Below, in pieces: positions 8,017 through 16,500 of a stretch of DNA of 42,680 bases. A program made the translations under genes and the position numbers. Position 1 is the stretch's first letter. Each line of letters starts with the position of its first letter. The notes beneath the pieces are model-generated. The model ran no database searches. It had not been told where the DNA came from and saw only the letters and a program-made list of their open reading frames with translations. This stretch comes from Ignavibacteriota bacterium (GTDB lineage: Bacteria; Bacteroidota; Ignavibacteria; Tepidaquicellales; Tepidaquicellaceae): assembly GCA_003158365.1 (NCBI GenBank), contig PMIW01000235.1, positions 8,173-50,852 of the forward strand, in the 5' to 3' direction.

Positions 8017-9261
8017 TTGACGCCAAAACTAACATATAATTTCGGGTTTTTAAAAGAAAGCAGGTATTTGCTTCTTCTTAATGTCACGGAACAGCTTTTT
8101 TTCTTCACAGTGTTTTTGGTTTTTGCGAGGAAATTTTCTGTCGAATCATACGGACAGTTAATTACACTTTTCACTCTTGCGAACGTTTTTATCACTCTTT
8201 TTAATTTAGGTCTGCCGGTTTATCTTCAGAGGGAAGTCTCGATATCAAATGAAAATCCCACGCTATTGCTAAGCCGCATTCTTTCCTTGAATATACTTGT
8301 ACTGTTTTTTTATTTAATTCTGACATTATTATATTATAAACTTTTTTACGGCTCTGTTTCCTTTAAGCTTTACATGGTTACTGTAATACCGGTATATTTA
8401 TATTCAAATATCAATTTACTTAACTCTGTTTTATCGGGTTTGCGGAAATATAAAGTGCAGTTTAAATTATTGCTGAACTCACGTGTAATTACTATTCTGG
8501 CGTTTCTTGTTTTTACGGTTTTCTATAATTCTTCGTTAAAATTACTTTTAGTAATATACTCTCTCGGATTTCTGTACCACGTAATATTGCTGGCAGTGAA
8601 TATAGTGAAAGCAGACGGGAAATTTGCGTTTTCGTTTAATTTAAAAGTTCTAACCGGTATTATTAAAATATCATTACCGCTTGGTTTGGCAGTGATTTTT
8701 AATTTTCTGTACGATAAAATTGACATTCTTCTGATTTCCAAATTCACGGATTTTTCTCAGGTAGGTTATTATAACATTGGTTACGGAATTTACAAGGCCT
8801 CTTCCTTTGCATTTTCTTTTTTACTGATCAGCGGACTTACACACGTGTCTTATTTAAGCCGTAGAAACAGTGCTGTTAAATTGTTTTTTAAAAAGTATGC
8901 ATTATGGTTTTTGTTTATCGGGATAATACTAAATGTAATTTTATTCTTTGCTTCTGATTTCATGATAAAATTGATTTATACTGATAAATTTTCAAATTCT
9001 GTTTTTATACTGAAGATTGTATCTTTCGCAGTAATCGGACTGGCTCTGAATAACCTTACGGGTATGATTTTAAACGGACTGGGGTTATTCAGGGAAAATA
9101 TGTATGTTACTTTTACGGGGTTAATTATTAATATTATTCTGAATATAATTTTTATACCGCTTTACGGTATTGTTGCAGCGGCTGTAATTTCAGTTATTAC
9201 CGAATACTTTATTTTTTATGGTGACTATTATTTCATTAAAATATTTCTGAATCCCGAATAA
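8017..9261 (+). CDS. Polysaccharide flippase (Wzx/MATE-like, MVF superfamily)
   Basis: A 414-residue, highly hydrophobic protein with about twelve membrane segments. It shows family features: an N-terminal 'SRYLLLLNVTEQLFFFTVFLVFARKFS...YGQLITLFTLANVFITLFNLGLP' layout, a mid-protein 'YDKIDILLISKFTDFSQVGYYNIGYGI' segment, which is a Wzx hallmark, and a C-terminal 'NLTGMILNGLGLFRENM' segment. It would flip undecaprenyl-linked oligosaccharides from the cytoplasmic to the periplasmic face, for use by the ligase/polymerase-like protein encoded divergently next to it. The start is TTG at 8017, chosen because the homologous N-terminus begins there and no ATG lies nearby. One base separates its stop from the next gene, so it heads the second glycan operon. 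Confidence 0.92.
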   Translation: MTPKLTYNFGFLKESRYLLLLNVTEQLFFFTVFLVFARKFSVESYGQLITLFTLANVFITLFNLGLPVYLQREVSISNENPTLLLSRILSLNILVLFFYLILTLLYYKLFYGSVSFKLYMVTVIPVYLYSNINLLNSVLSGLRKYKVQFKLLLNSRVITILAFLVFTVFYNSSLKLLLVIYSLGFLYHVILLAVNIVKADGKFAFSFNLKVLTGIIKISLPLGLAVIFNFLYDKIDILLISKFTDFSQVGYYNIGYGIYKASSFAFSFLLISGLTHVSYLSRRNSAVKLFFKKYALWFLFIGIILNVILFFASDFMIKLIYTDKFSNSVFILKIVSFAVIGLALNNLTGMILNGLGLFRENMYVTFTGLIINIILNIIFIPLYGIVAAAVISVITEYFIFYGDYYFIKIFLNPE

Positions 9262-9262
9262 T

Positions 9263-9937
9263 ATGGGAACTTCAAACTGGCAAAATATTTCATATTGCAT
9301 TGAGTTAATCAGAAGGATTAATCCGAATTCCATACTCGATGTTGGCGCGGGCTTCGGCAGGTGGGGAATTCTTGGCAGGGAATTCCTTGAAATCTGGGAT
9401 GACAGTAATTATTCGGATAAATGGAACAGGAAAATCGATGCTGTCGAGATTTTCGAGGATTATGTGAAGCCATATCACAGCTATTTTTATGATAACGTTT
9501 ATATAGAAAATGCAGCCGATTTTTTTAAAAACAATGAAAGTAAATATGATTTGATTGTATGCGGAGACGTGATTGAACACTTTGAAAAAGAAAAGGGAGA
9601 AAAATTCATTGAAGACTGCCTGAAACACAGCAGGTATCTGATGATTAATATTCCCATAGGAAAGAACTGGGAACAAGGGGTAATAAACAACAATGAATTC
9701 GAAGTTCACAAAAGCATTTGGTATAATTCCGATTTTAGAAAATATCCTAACAGAAAGATTAAAAAATTCAGGGATTATATTTCAAGAAAATTCAGCGTGA
9801 TATTGATATCAAACGGTAAAATTGATTTAATATCCGAATACAAGAAAAAGTACGGCAAATATATTTTTGTAAAGAATTATTTGTCGGGCAAATTGAATCT
9901 CGGGTGGCTTGTAAAAATGCTGTCAGGAAATAAATAA
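9263..9937 (+). CDS. SAM-dependent methyltransferase (class I)
   Basis: A 224-residue Rossmann-fold methyltransferase. Motif I is 'ILDVGAGFGRWG' (24-35), which binds S-adenosylmethionine. Motif II is around 'DAVEIFEDYVKPYH'. The acidic 'YDLIVCGDVIEHFEKE' (D102 to H106 at its core) corresponds to motif IV. The C-terminal ~60 residues are basic. Its place between the flippase and a GT4 gene suggests that it methylates a sugar or caps the chain end of the surface glycan. This is inference; a protein or small-molecule substrate is not excluded. Confidence 0.88.
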   Translation: MGTSNWQNISYCIELIRRINPNSILDVGAGFGRWGILGREFLEIWDDSNYSDKWNRKIDAVEIFEDYVKPYHSYFYDNVYIENAADFFKNNESKYDLIVCGDVIEHFEKEKGEKFIEDCLKHSRYLMINIPIGKNWEQGVINNNEFEVHKSIWYNSDFRKYPNRKIKKFRDYISRKFSVILISNGKIDLISEYKKKYGKYIFVKNYLSGKLNLGWLVKMLSGNK

Positions 9938-9943
9938 TTTAAG

Positions 9944-11056
9944 ATGGATTTAATATATATCGGAAGATATTGCAAAGATGAAATATTGAAGGGACCCGAA
10001 AAGGTCGCTAAAAGAATATTTAATAATTACACCGTAAATCATAAGTCTTTATTTATTGAATATTATTTTGACGGGAAAAAATACGGAATATTGAAAAAAT
10101 TATTTGGTAAAGAAACTGTTGAAACCATTAATGGAAGCGATGTTTGCAGAATGGGTATATTTTCTCTGTTTTTTGCACTTTTTAAGCTAAAACCAAAGAT
10201 AATACATCTTATTACATTTGAAAGATTTGCATTTGCCGCATATTTTTATAAAATGTTTTTTAAAACAAAAATAATTTACAGCCTGCACGGACTGATTGTT
10301 CACGAGAATAAATTTTTCAGGAAAGTAAACCGGTTTTTTAATTTAAAAGATAAAATTGCTGAAAGAATATTTGTAAAATATTCTAATGCGCTCATTTTGC
10401 TGTCAGGAAATTTCGGAAAATTACTTGAGAATTATTACACGGTTAATGATTCAAGGATAAGATATATAAAAAACGGTATAGACCCTGAATTTGCAGAAGC
10501 CGGAAAATTAAGAAAACCCTGTAAGAATAATCAGTTAAAAATTGTTTATATAGCAGATACAGACAGAAAAGAAAAAGGCTTCTCTTTTCTGAAGGATGCA
10601 CTGGAAACGATAAATATTGATATAGAGCTATACATTATTGATAAAAGCGAGCCCGTTCAAAATGAATTATTTATTAATAAACGCATAAAAACGTTTTATG
10701 TCGGGAAAATGAAGCCGGATGAACTTGCAGGGTATTTAACAGATAAAGATGTATTTATTTCATCGGGCAGCTATGAGCCCTTCAGCATAACAACCGTGGA
10801 ATGCATGGCCGCCGGCGTGATTCCCGTTGTTACAAAAGAAACCGGCGCATCTGAATCAATTGAACAAGGTAGAAACGGCTTTGTGTTTGACTACGGAGAT
10901 TGCGGAAAATTAAAGAGTATTTTAATTGAACTGAATAATGATAACGAATTAAAAGAAAATGTATCTGCAAGAGCTAAATACATTTATAATATTTTAAACT
11001 GGGATAAAATAACCGGGGATTATATTAACATTTATAAGTCATTGCAGCAAAAATAA
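9944..11056 (+). CDS. Glycosyltransferase family 4 (GT-B fold)
   Basis: A 370-residue GT4-like enzyme. The N-terminal domain contains 'PKIIHLITFERFAFAAYFYK' and 'IIYSLHGL', typical of the acceptor half. The donor half begins near 'LKIVYIADTDRKEKGFSFL' and has the EX7E motif E278-E286 in 'SYEPFSITTVECMAAG', followed by 'IPVVTKETGASESI'. The start ATG lies six bases after the methyltransferase stop, and the next gene begins one base after its own stop. It is one of several glycosyltransferases in the second glycan operon; the donor sugar is unknown. Confidence 0.92.
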   Translation: MDLIYIGRYCKDEILKGPEKVAKRIFNNYTVNHKSLFIEYYFDGKKYGILKKLFGKETVETINGSDVCRMGIFSLFFALFKLKPKIIHLITFERFAFAAYFYKMFFKTKIIYSLHGLIVHENKFFRKVNRFFNLKDKIAERIFVKYSNALILLSGNFGKLLENYYTVNDSRIRYIKNGIDPEFAEAGKLRKPCKNNQLKIVYIADTDRKEKGFSFLKDALETINIDIELYIIDKSEPVQNELFINKRIKTFYVGKMKPDELAGYLTDKDVFISSGSYEPFSITTVECMAAGVIPVVTKETGASESIEQGRNGFVFDYGDCGKLKSILIELNNDNELKENVSARAKYIYNILNWDKITGDYINIYKSLQQK

Positions 11057-11057
11057 T

Positions 11058-12023
11058 ATGCCTGAAAATTTGATTTCAATAATAATGCCAATTAAGAATG
11101 CGGAAAAATATATCCGTGATTCTATACAGAGCATATTAAACCAGACATATAAAAATTTTGAATTTATAATTATAGATGATGGCTCGACTGACGGTTCTCA
11201 AAAAATAATCGAATCAATAAAAGATGACAGGATTAAATTTTATAAAAAAGAAAGTGCAGGATTAATTGAACAGCTTAATTTCGGACTTGGCGAAGCAAAA
11301 GGTGAATTCGTAGCAAGGATGGACGCAGACGATACTGTAAGTCCGGAAAAACTTGAAATGCAGATTAATTATTTGCTGAATAATAAAGATATTCAGCTTG
11401 TCGGAACAAATTTTACTTTTATTGATGAGAACGGAAAATCAATTATGCCTAAAAAACTTCCCGAAGAACACAGGGATATTGAATTTATGATGCCGTTTAT
11501 AGATTCTGTTTTGCATTCTTCAATATTGACATATAAGAGTGTACTTATCGATTCCGGAGGATATGATAAAGAATATTATTCTGCGGAAGATGATGAACTG
11601 TTTTTGAGGTTGCTTTCTCTCGGATATAAAATGCATAATATTCAAAGGTCGCTTTATAGATACAGGCTGGTTGAGCGTCCGTCCGAATATTACGATATGC
11701 AAAAAATCAATTACTATAAATGCAGCATAAAATATCTTGATAATCATTACACTGAAAAAACAGGTGAGTATTACCTGAGGATGGGGCTGCTGGAATATTA
11801 CAGGGGTAGTATTAATAAATCAAGGGAACATCTCCTGAAATCACTTAAGTATAAGGGTATAAAAAGGAAATATTTTTTCCGTTATATTCCTGTCACTTTT
11901 TTGGGTGATAAAATCGTGAATTTCCTGAGAAAGAAAAAAATTTCTTCAAAGGTTAATTCCTATTTTAATAAAAAATTCAAATACGATACTTATAATATTT
12001 CGGGTTCGGATGTGAAAAAATGA
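11058..12023 (+). CDS. Glycosyltransferase family 2
   Basis: A 321-residue GT-A enzyme. It has 'ISIIMPIKNAEKYIRDSIQS', 'IIIDDGSTDGS', and the metal-binding DXD motif in 'ARMDADDTVSP' (D89, D91, D92). A histidine-containing acceptor segment 'SVLHSSILTYKSVLIDSGGYD' and 'AEDDELFLRL' with the ED catalytic-base pair follow. The C-terminal ~100 residues are basic and Tyr/Lys-rich, which fits peripheral membrane binding. It belongs to the WfgS/WfeV-like branch of GT2 common in O-antigen clusters. It ends in an ATGA overlap with the GT9 gene. Confidence 0.92.
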   Translation: MPENLISIIMPIKNAEKYIRDSIQSILNQTYKNFEFIIIDDGSTDGSQKIIESIKDDRIKFYKKESAGLIEQLNFGLGEAKGEFVARMDADDTVSPEKLEMQINYLLNNKDIQLVGTNFTFIDENGKSIMPKKLPEEHRDIEFMMPFIDSVLHSSILTYKSVLIDSGGYDKEYYSAEDDELFLRLLSLGYKMHNIQRSLYRYRLVERPSEYYDMQKINYYKCSIKYLDNHYTEKTGEYYLRMGLLEYYRGSINKSREHLLKSLKYKGIKRKYFFRYIPVTFLGDKIVNFLRKKKISSKVNSYFNKKFKYDTYNISGSDVKK

Positions 12024-13126
12024 TTTCAAATGTGAAAAATATTATTTCCCTGCTTATTTTCTTTTTCCTGAAATTGTTTTTCGGAAAAAGAAACAATCCC
12101 GAATTTAAAAACATATTGTTTTTTAACTCCGAAAAAATAGGGGACCTTGTAGTTTCTTCCATGATACTTGAAAATGATTCGGTTTTTCCCGATGATACCG
12201 GTGTTTATTTCCTGATAAAGAAAAAATTCTTCACGCTTTTTGAAAATTATAAGGGAAAAATAAAAATCCTAAAATATAATTATGAATTATATAAATGGTT
12301 TTTACCATACCGGTTTAAACTACTGGGAAGTATAAGAAAATTAAGATTAAATAAACTATATAATCTTACACCGGCAAGGGGAATGCTGAATGACGAAATA
12401 TCCCTGTTAAGCGGAGCAAATAATATATATGCAGTGAGTGGTGACAGGAAATACTTAAAAAGAGTTGCGGGCAATATTACTGATAAGGGCTATACGGAAA
12501 TTATGTTTAATAATATTAAGAACGAATATGAAAAGCATAAGGAATTATTGAAAGTATTTTCAGGCGGAAAAGAAATATTGTTAGATAACAATAAAACATT
12601 TATTGTGCAGGGAGACAATGTACTTATTAATAAAGATTTAGTACAGAAAGATGAATATATCGTTGTGTCACCGCTTTCCACGGAATTGGACAGAACATGG
12701 GGAGTGGAAAATTTTACCCGCCTGAGCACCGAATTGGCAGAGAAATATAAAATTGTTTTAATTGGTTCTCCGAAGGAGAAAACTCTGCTAGAAGAAATAA
12801 GAAATGGAAACGTAAATATAATTATAGATACATCACCACTGAATAAATTGCCCGGAATAATTAATCACTGCAGGCTATTTATCGGCGGGGATTCCGGACT
12901 GACACACATTGCTTTGAAGCTCGGAAAGCCGCTGCTCGCTGTACTTGACGGCGGATATTTCAACAGGTATTTCCCTTATAAAACCGAAGACAGTAAAAAC
13001 AATTATATTTTTAACCTGATGGATTGCTTTGAATGCGGTTTCGACTGCATATATGATAAAAAATATTGCCTGCTGAATATTACGTACGAAAGCGTATTAA
13101 ATAAAGTAAATGAAATATTAAAATAA
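12020..13126 (+). CDS. Glycosyltransferase family 9 (heptosyltransferase-like)
   Basis: A 368-residue GT-B protein. The N-terminus 'NILFFNSEKIGDLVVSS' matches the GT9 opening (FxxxGDxV). The C-terminal half has 'VVSPLSTELDRTWGVENFTRL' and the diagnostic 'FIGGDSGLTHIALKLGKPLLAV' (G289 to H296 at its core). The Cys-rich ending 'CFECGFDCIYDKKYC' is frequent in GT9 enzymes. Family members add heptose or similar sugars to lipopolysaccharide core, so this gene suggests that the locus makes a lipid A-linked rather than a free polysaccharide. Coupling by a four-base overlap with the upstream GT2 supports a shared pathway. Confidence 0.9.
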   Translation: MISNVKNIISLLIFFFLKLFFGKRNNPEFKNILFFNSEKIGDLVVSSMILENDSVFPDDTGVYFLIKKKFFTLFENYKGKIKILKYNYELYKWFLPYRFKLLGSIRKLRLNKLYNLTPARGMLNDEISLLSGANNIYAVSGDRKYLKRVAGNITDKGYTEIMFNNIKNEYEKHKELLKVFSGGKEILLDNNKTFIVQGDNVLINKDLVQKDEYIVVSPLSTELDRTWGVENFTRLSTELAEKYKIVLIGSPKEKTLLEEIRNGNVNIIIDTSPLNKLPGIINHCRLFIGGDSGLTHIALKLGKPLLAVLDGGYFNRYFPYKTEDSKNNYIFNLMDCFECGFDCIYDKKYCLLNITYESVLNKVNEILK

Positions 13127-13130
13127 TAAT

Positions 13131-13853
13131 TTGATTTTTTTAAGTATAATAATACCGGTTTACAATAATTCGGATGTACTGAAATATAATCTTCCATATC
13201 TCGCAGGTTATCTTTCAAAAAAAGATTATGATTATGAAATTATTATTGTTGATGACGGAAGTTCTAATGGAAGCGAAGTTAAAAATATTTCCGATAATTT
13301 CAACTGCAGATATATTGTAAATGGAAAAAACTTCGGTAAGGGTTATTCAATAAAACAAGGAATGCTTAATTCGGATGGAAAGTACAGAGTCTTTACCGAT
13401 GCGGATATTCCCTATGAAATCGAAGACCTTGAAAAAATCATTGAGACTCTTGATAAGGAAAAATATGACATGGTTATCGGTGACAGGACACTGAATGCCT
13501 CTTCATATTTTAAGGATGTTTCAATTCTGCGTTCTTTCGGAAGCAAGTTTTTTTCACTCATTATCGGTGGAATTACTTCGGGGAATTTCAGCGATACGCA
13601 GTGCGGCTTAAAGGGTTTCACTGCTGAAACAGCTGTTGATTTATTTAACAGGACTAAAATAAACGGTTTTGCGATTGATGTTGAGCTGATATATCTCGCT
13701 TTTAAAAGAAATTATAAAATCGGTAAGATTCCCGTAAAGCTGAGAAAGCAGGGGGTTAGCACGGTGATGATTTTTAAACACGGTATATTAATGCTTTTTG
13801 ATTTATTTAAAATTAAATATTATCAACTAAGTAAAAAATATGAAAAAAAATAA
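13131..13853 (+). CDS. Glycosyltransferase family 2, dolichyl-phosphate mannose synthase-like
   Basis: A 240-residue soluble GT2. Features are 'LSIIIPVYNNS', 'IIIVDDGSSNGS', DXD at D90-D92 in 'FTDADIPYE', and the subgroup signatures 'SDTQCGLKGF' and 'FAIDVELIYLA'. These mark the DPM1/polyprenyl-phosphate sugar synthase branch, which makes sugar-phosphate-polyprenols as donors for membrane GT-C enzymes. It lacks the two C-terminal membrane helices of GtrB-type enzymes. The next gene, overlapping by 14 bases, encodes a GT-C-like membrane protein, which fits a donor-maker and donor-user pair. The start is TTG at 13131; it gives the normal N-terminus and there is no better ATG. Confidence 0.88.
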   Translation: MIFLSIIIPVYNNSDVLKYNLPYLAGYLSKKDYDYEIIIVDDGSSNGSEVKNISDNFNCRYIVNGKNFGKGYSIKQGMLNSDGKYRVFTDADIPYEIEDLEKIIETLDKEKYDMVIGDRTLNASSYFKDVSILRSFGSKFFSLIIGGITSGNFSDTQCGLKGFTAETAVDLFNRTKINGFAIDVELIYLAFKRNYKIGKIPVKLRKQGVSTVMIFKHGILMLFDLFKIKYYQLSKKYEKK

Positions 13854-15456
13854 ATTCTATATTTATTCGTTTCTATTGTTTGCAATTTTTATAATTGCAG
13901 TTTCTTCGTTGGGAATATTCAAAACAGGTATCCTGTCGGATACTTTCGGAGATGCTTACACTGCCGTGAATTCAACTTTCTCCGACAAGTTAACGAATAA
14001 CCTGCAATATATTGACCGGTACAGGTACAGGCCTGTTCTTTTTCTGACTTTAAAGGGTATCGTGAATATTCAGAAATCTCTTGGAATATCTTATGATAAT
14101 TTTGTTTTTTATAAATTAATTAATCTGTTCTTATATATCTTGTTCGCCTTCATAGCAGGGATTATAATTTTCAGAATCTCAAAAGACATTATTTTGTCTG
14201 TATTTTCCGAAGCTGTGATTTTATTTTATCCTAACAACCTTCATAATTTATGCTGGTCTGCTGCTTATTTCGAAATATTGTGCGGAATATTTTTTCTTTT
14301 TTCATTTTTATATACATTGAAATACATAGCAGATAAAAAAACAATACTTCTGATAATATCGCTTGTATCATTTGCCTTTGCTTTGCTGACAAAGGAAATG
14401 GCAGTATCTTTTCCGTTTATATGTATATTACTGGTTTATATAATTTACGGGAAAGAAACCGTAGTAAAAAATAAAAATGTATTTATTCTGCAATTTGCGG
14501 TTTTACTGATATATTTTGTCTCGAAAATGTTTTTAATCAGAAGCATACCCGTGTTTTTGGGTAAATTTTTTCAGGGTGAATTCTGGGCAAATTCAGCACA
14601 AATAATTTTTAAAGGAATTATAGCATCGCTGATTCCGTATGATTTTTCCGTATTGAGAAATGAGCTGAAAGAGTATAATATCCTGGTCTTAATATATCTT
14701 ATTTTTACTGCTGTCTTTGTCGTGTTTTCAGTTATAGAGTTTGTAAAACAAAAGCAGGTAAAAAATATTTTATTTCTAATACTTGTATTTCTTTTTTCTC
14801 TGTCTCCGTTGATTTATGCAGGATATTTGCGTCCCCAGCTTATATTAATAACCTTTACAGTTATGATTGTCGGGACAATATGCACTGTGAAATTAAATTC
14901 GAAAATGATTCTGTACAGTTTGATGTTCATATTTGAAATCTGGCTTTTTCTGGATTATGGAGTAATCGACGGCTGGAAAACAGCATACGCAGAGGGAAAT
15001 GCGAGAATGGGAAATGTGATTAAAACCGACTTCAATTCTTCAAAGAAAAATATTATAATCGGTAATCCCGCAAGAATGCAGCAGTATTTTATGTACGATA
15101 ATATTATGTTCCCGTATAATTACTTTAAATATCATAGTTTTGTTATTAAGGATACAATTTTGGATTTGGTAAGAACTGTTTCACTTGATAAGAACTCATT
15201 AATTTCTGATATAATAGTAAATAAAACAGGTGAAAAGGAATATGAATTAATCTGTACGGGAAAAACACAATTCTTTTATCTTGACGGTGACGAAAAAGAA
15301 ATAAAAAATAATAACGGAATTAAAAATGATTTTATGTCTGTGCAATATCTTGAATTTAATAATTTAGGTAAACCCGTAATGGTATTGCTGAAAATATTAT
15401 CCGGTAACTGCGATTTCTATATTTTCCGTGGAAATAATCTGGTAAAACTAGATTGA
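13840..15456 (+). CDS. Polytopic membrane protein, probable GT-C glycosyltransferase
   Basis: A 538-residue inner-membrane protein with about ten hydrophobic segments and a soluble C-terminal ~150 residues. The first periplasmic loop contains acidic residues ('SDTFGDAYTAVN') followed by 'RYRPVLFLTLKGI'. A later 'FALLTKEMAVSFPFICILLVYI' segment resembles the LL(S/T)KE block of GT39/TMTC-like proteins. These fit a GT-C enzyme that uses a polyprenyl-phosphate sugar on the periplasmic side. Overlap with the DPM1-like gene upstream supports this. No single motif is decisive, so the enzymatic role is inferred from topology and context. An oligosaccharide polymerase is the main alternative. Confidence 0.72.
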   Translation: MKKNKFYIYSFLLFAIFIIAVSSLGIFKTGILSDTFGDAYTAVNSTFSDKLTNNLQYIDRYRYRPVLFLTLKGIVNIQKSLGISYDNFVFYKLINLFLYILFAFIAGIIIFRISKDIILSVFSEAVILFYPNNLHNLCWSAAYFEILCGIFFLFSFLYTLKYIADKKTILLIISLVSFAFALLTKEMAVSFPFICILLVYIIYGKETVVKNKNVFILQFAVLLIYFVSKMFLIRSIPVFLGKFFQGEFWANSAQIIFKGIIASLIPYDFSVLRNELKEYNILVLIYLIFTAVFVVFSVIEFVKQKQVKNILFLILVFLFSLSPLIYAGYLRPQLILITFTVMIVGTICTVKLNSKMILYSLMFIFEIWLFLDYGVIDGWKTAYAEGNARMGNVIKTDFNSSKKNIIIGNPARMQQYFMYDNIMFPYNYFKYHSFVIKDTILDLVRTVSLDKNSLISDIIVNKTGEKEYELICTGKTQFFYLDGDEKEIKNNNGIKNDFMSVQYLEFNNLGKPVMVLLKILSGNCDFYIFRGNNLVKLD

Positions 15457-16499
15457 ACATATTACACTTACATACAGGTCTGAATTTAACGGACGGAATT
15501 TCGAAAACCATTTATTTGATTGCGGGAAATAAGTCCGAAAAAAATAAGCATTTCGTAATTGCACTAGATGGTGATGCGGAAAGCAAGTTTACTGAAGCGG
15601 GTATAACGGTAAATTTTCTGAATCTTAAAAAGGATTATTTACCCGGAGTGATAAAATCCGTTAAAAACTATATCAGGGAAAATGACATCCGGATTCTTCA
15701 TTCGCATCACAGGTATTTTGACCTGATTTCTTACCTAGTTTCTTTTTCCTGCAAAGTAAAAAGAATAACATCCGTGCAGAGTTTTGTTTACGGGAAGAAA
15801 TTTTTCAGTTATAAATCACCCCTGCTGCTTGCAGCAGGGGAATCGGTGAAAAAACATTTAATTGAATATTTCGGAGTAAATGAAAATAGAATTAAGGTAT
15901 TTAATAATTTTATCGATGCAGAAGAAATTCCAAAAAACGATAATTCGGAAAATCTTAAGGCTAAGCTTAAAATCCCTCAAAATGCCTACCTGATTGGATA
16001 TATAGGCAGGTTCTCCGTTAAAGAAAAAGGAATAGATATACTTATAAATGCTTTCAAGTCATTCAATGAAAAACATCCTGATGCTTATTTACTGATGATT
16101 GGGGGCGGTGATGATATAAAATATTTTTCAAACCTTCCTGAGAATGTAATTATTCTGAGTTCGCAAAAAAACATTTTTGATTTTTACAGGATATTCTATT
16201 GCCTCGTCCTTCCTTCGAGAGTTGACCCGTTTCCGCTCACAGTTCTTGAAGCGGGAATGATGGAAGTTCCATTTATAGGCTCGGATGTAAACGGAATATC
16301 CGAAATTATTGAAGATGGAAAAGACGGTCTTTTATTCGAAAAAGAAAATATAAGTATGCTTTTGCAAAAGATGGAAAAATATTATAATGAAAAAGAATTC
16401 GCAAAAACATGTGCGCAAAATTTATATAAAAAGGTAGTGAGCAAATATAACGTAAAATCCGCTCTGGAAATTCTAAACAAAATATACGAAGAACTTTAG
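15453..16499 (+). CDS. Glycosyltransferase family 4 (GT-B fold)
   Basis: A 348-residue GT4 enzyme. The N-terminal domain begins 'NILHLHTGLNLTDGISKTIY' and has 'DIRILHSHHRYFDLISYLVS'. The donor domain begins near 'YLIGYIGRFSVKEKGIDILI'. The EX7E position reads D258 to E266 ('VDPFPLTVLEAGMMEVPFIG'), with aspartate in place of the first glutamate, a common variant. The start is TTG at 15453 in a TTGA overlap with the preceding gene. It is part of the same tightly coupled operon. A perfect GC-rich inverted repeat lies within its coding sequence at 15819-15840. Confidence 0.91.
   Translation: MNILHLHTGLNLTDGISKTIYLIAGNKSEKNKHFVIALDGDAESKFTEAGITVNFLNLKKDYLPGVIKSVKNYIRENDIRILHSHHRYFDLISYLVSFSCKVKRITSVQSFVYGKKFFSYKSPLLLAAGESVKKHLIEYFGVNENRIKVFNNFIDAEEIPKNDNSENLKAKLKIPQNAYLIGYIGRFSVKEKGIDILINAFKSFNEKHPDAYLLMIGGGDDIKYFSNLPENVIILSSQKNIFDFYRIFYCLVLPSRVDPFPLTVLEAGMMEVPFIGSDVNGISEIIEDGKDGLLFEKENISMLLQKMEKYYNEKEFAKTCAQNLYKKVVSKYNVKSALEILNKIYEEL
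15819..15840. repeat. Perfect 10-bp inverted repeat inside a GT4 gene
   Basis: The arms CCCCTGCTGC (15819-15828) and GCAGCAGGGG (15831-15840) are exact reverse complements separated by only TT. The element is strikingly G+C-rich in an A+T-rich gene and encodes a bland SPLLLAAGE stretch. It could form a strong mRNA hairpin in mid-gene. No T-run follows, so it is not a terminator. Confidence 0.8.
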
Positions 16500-16500
16500 C

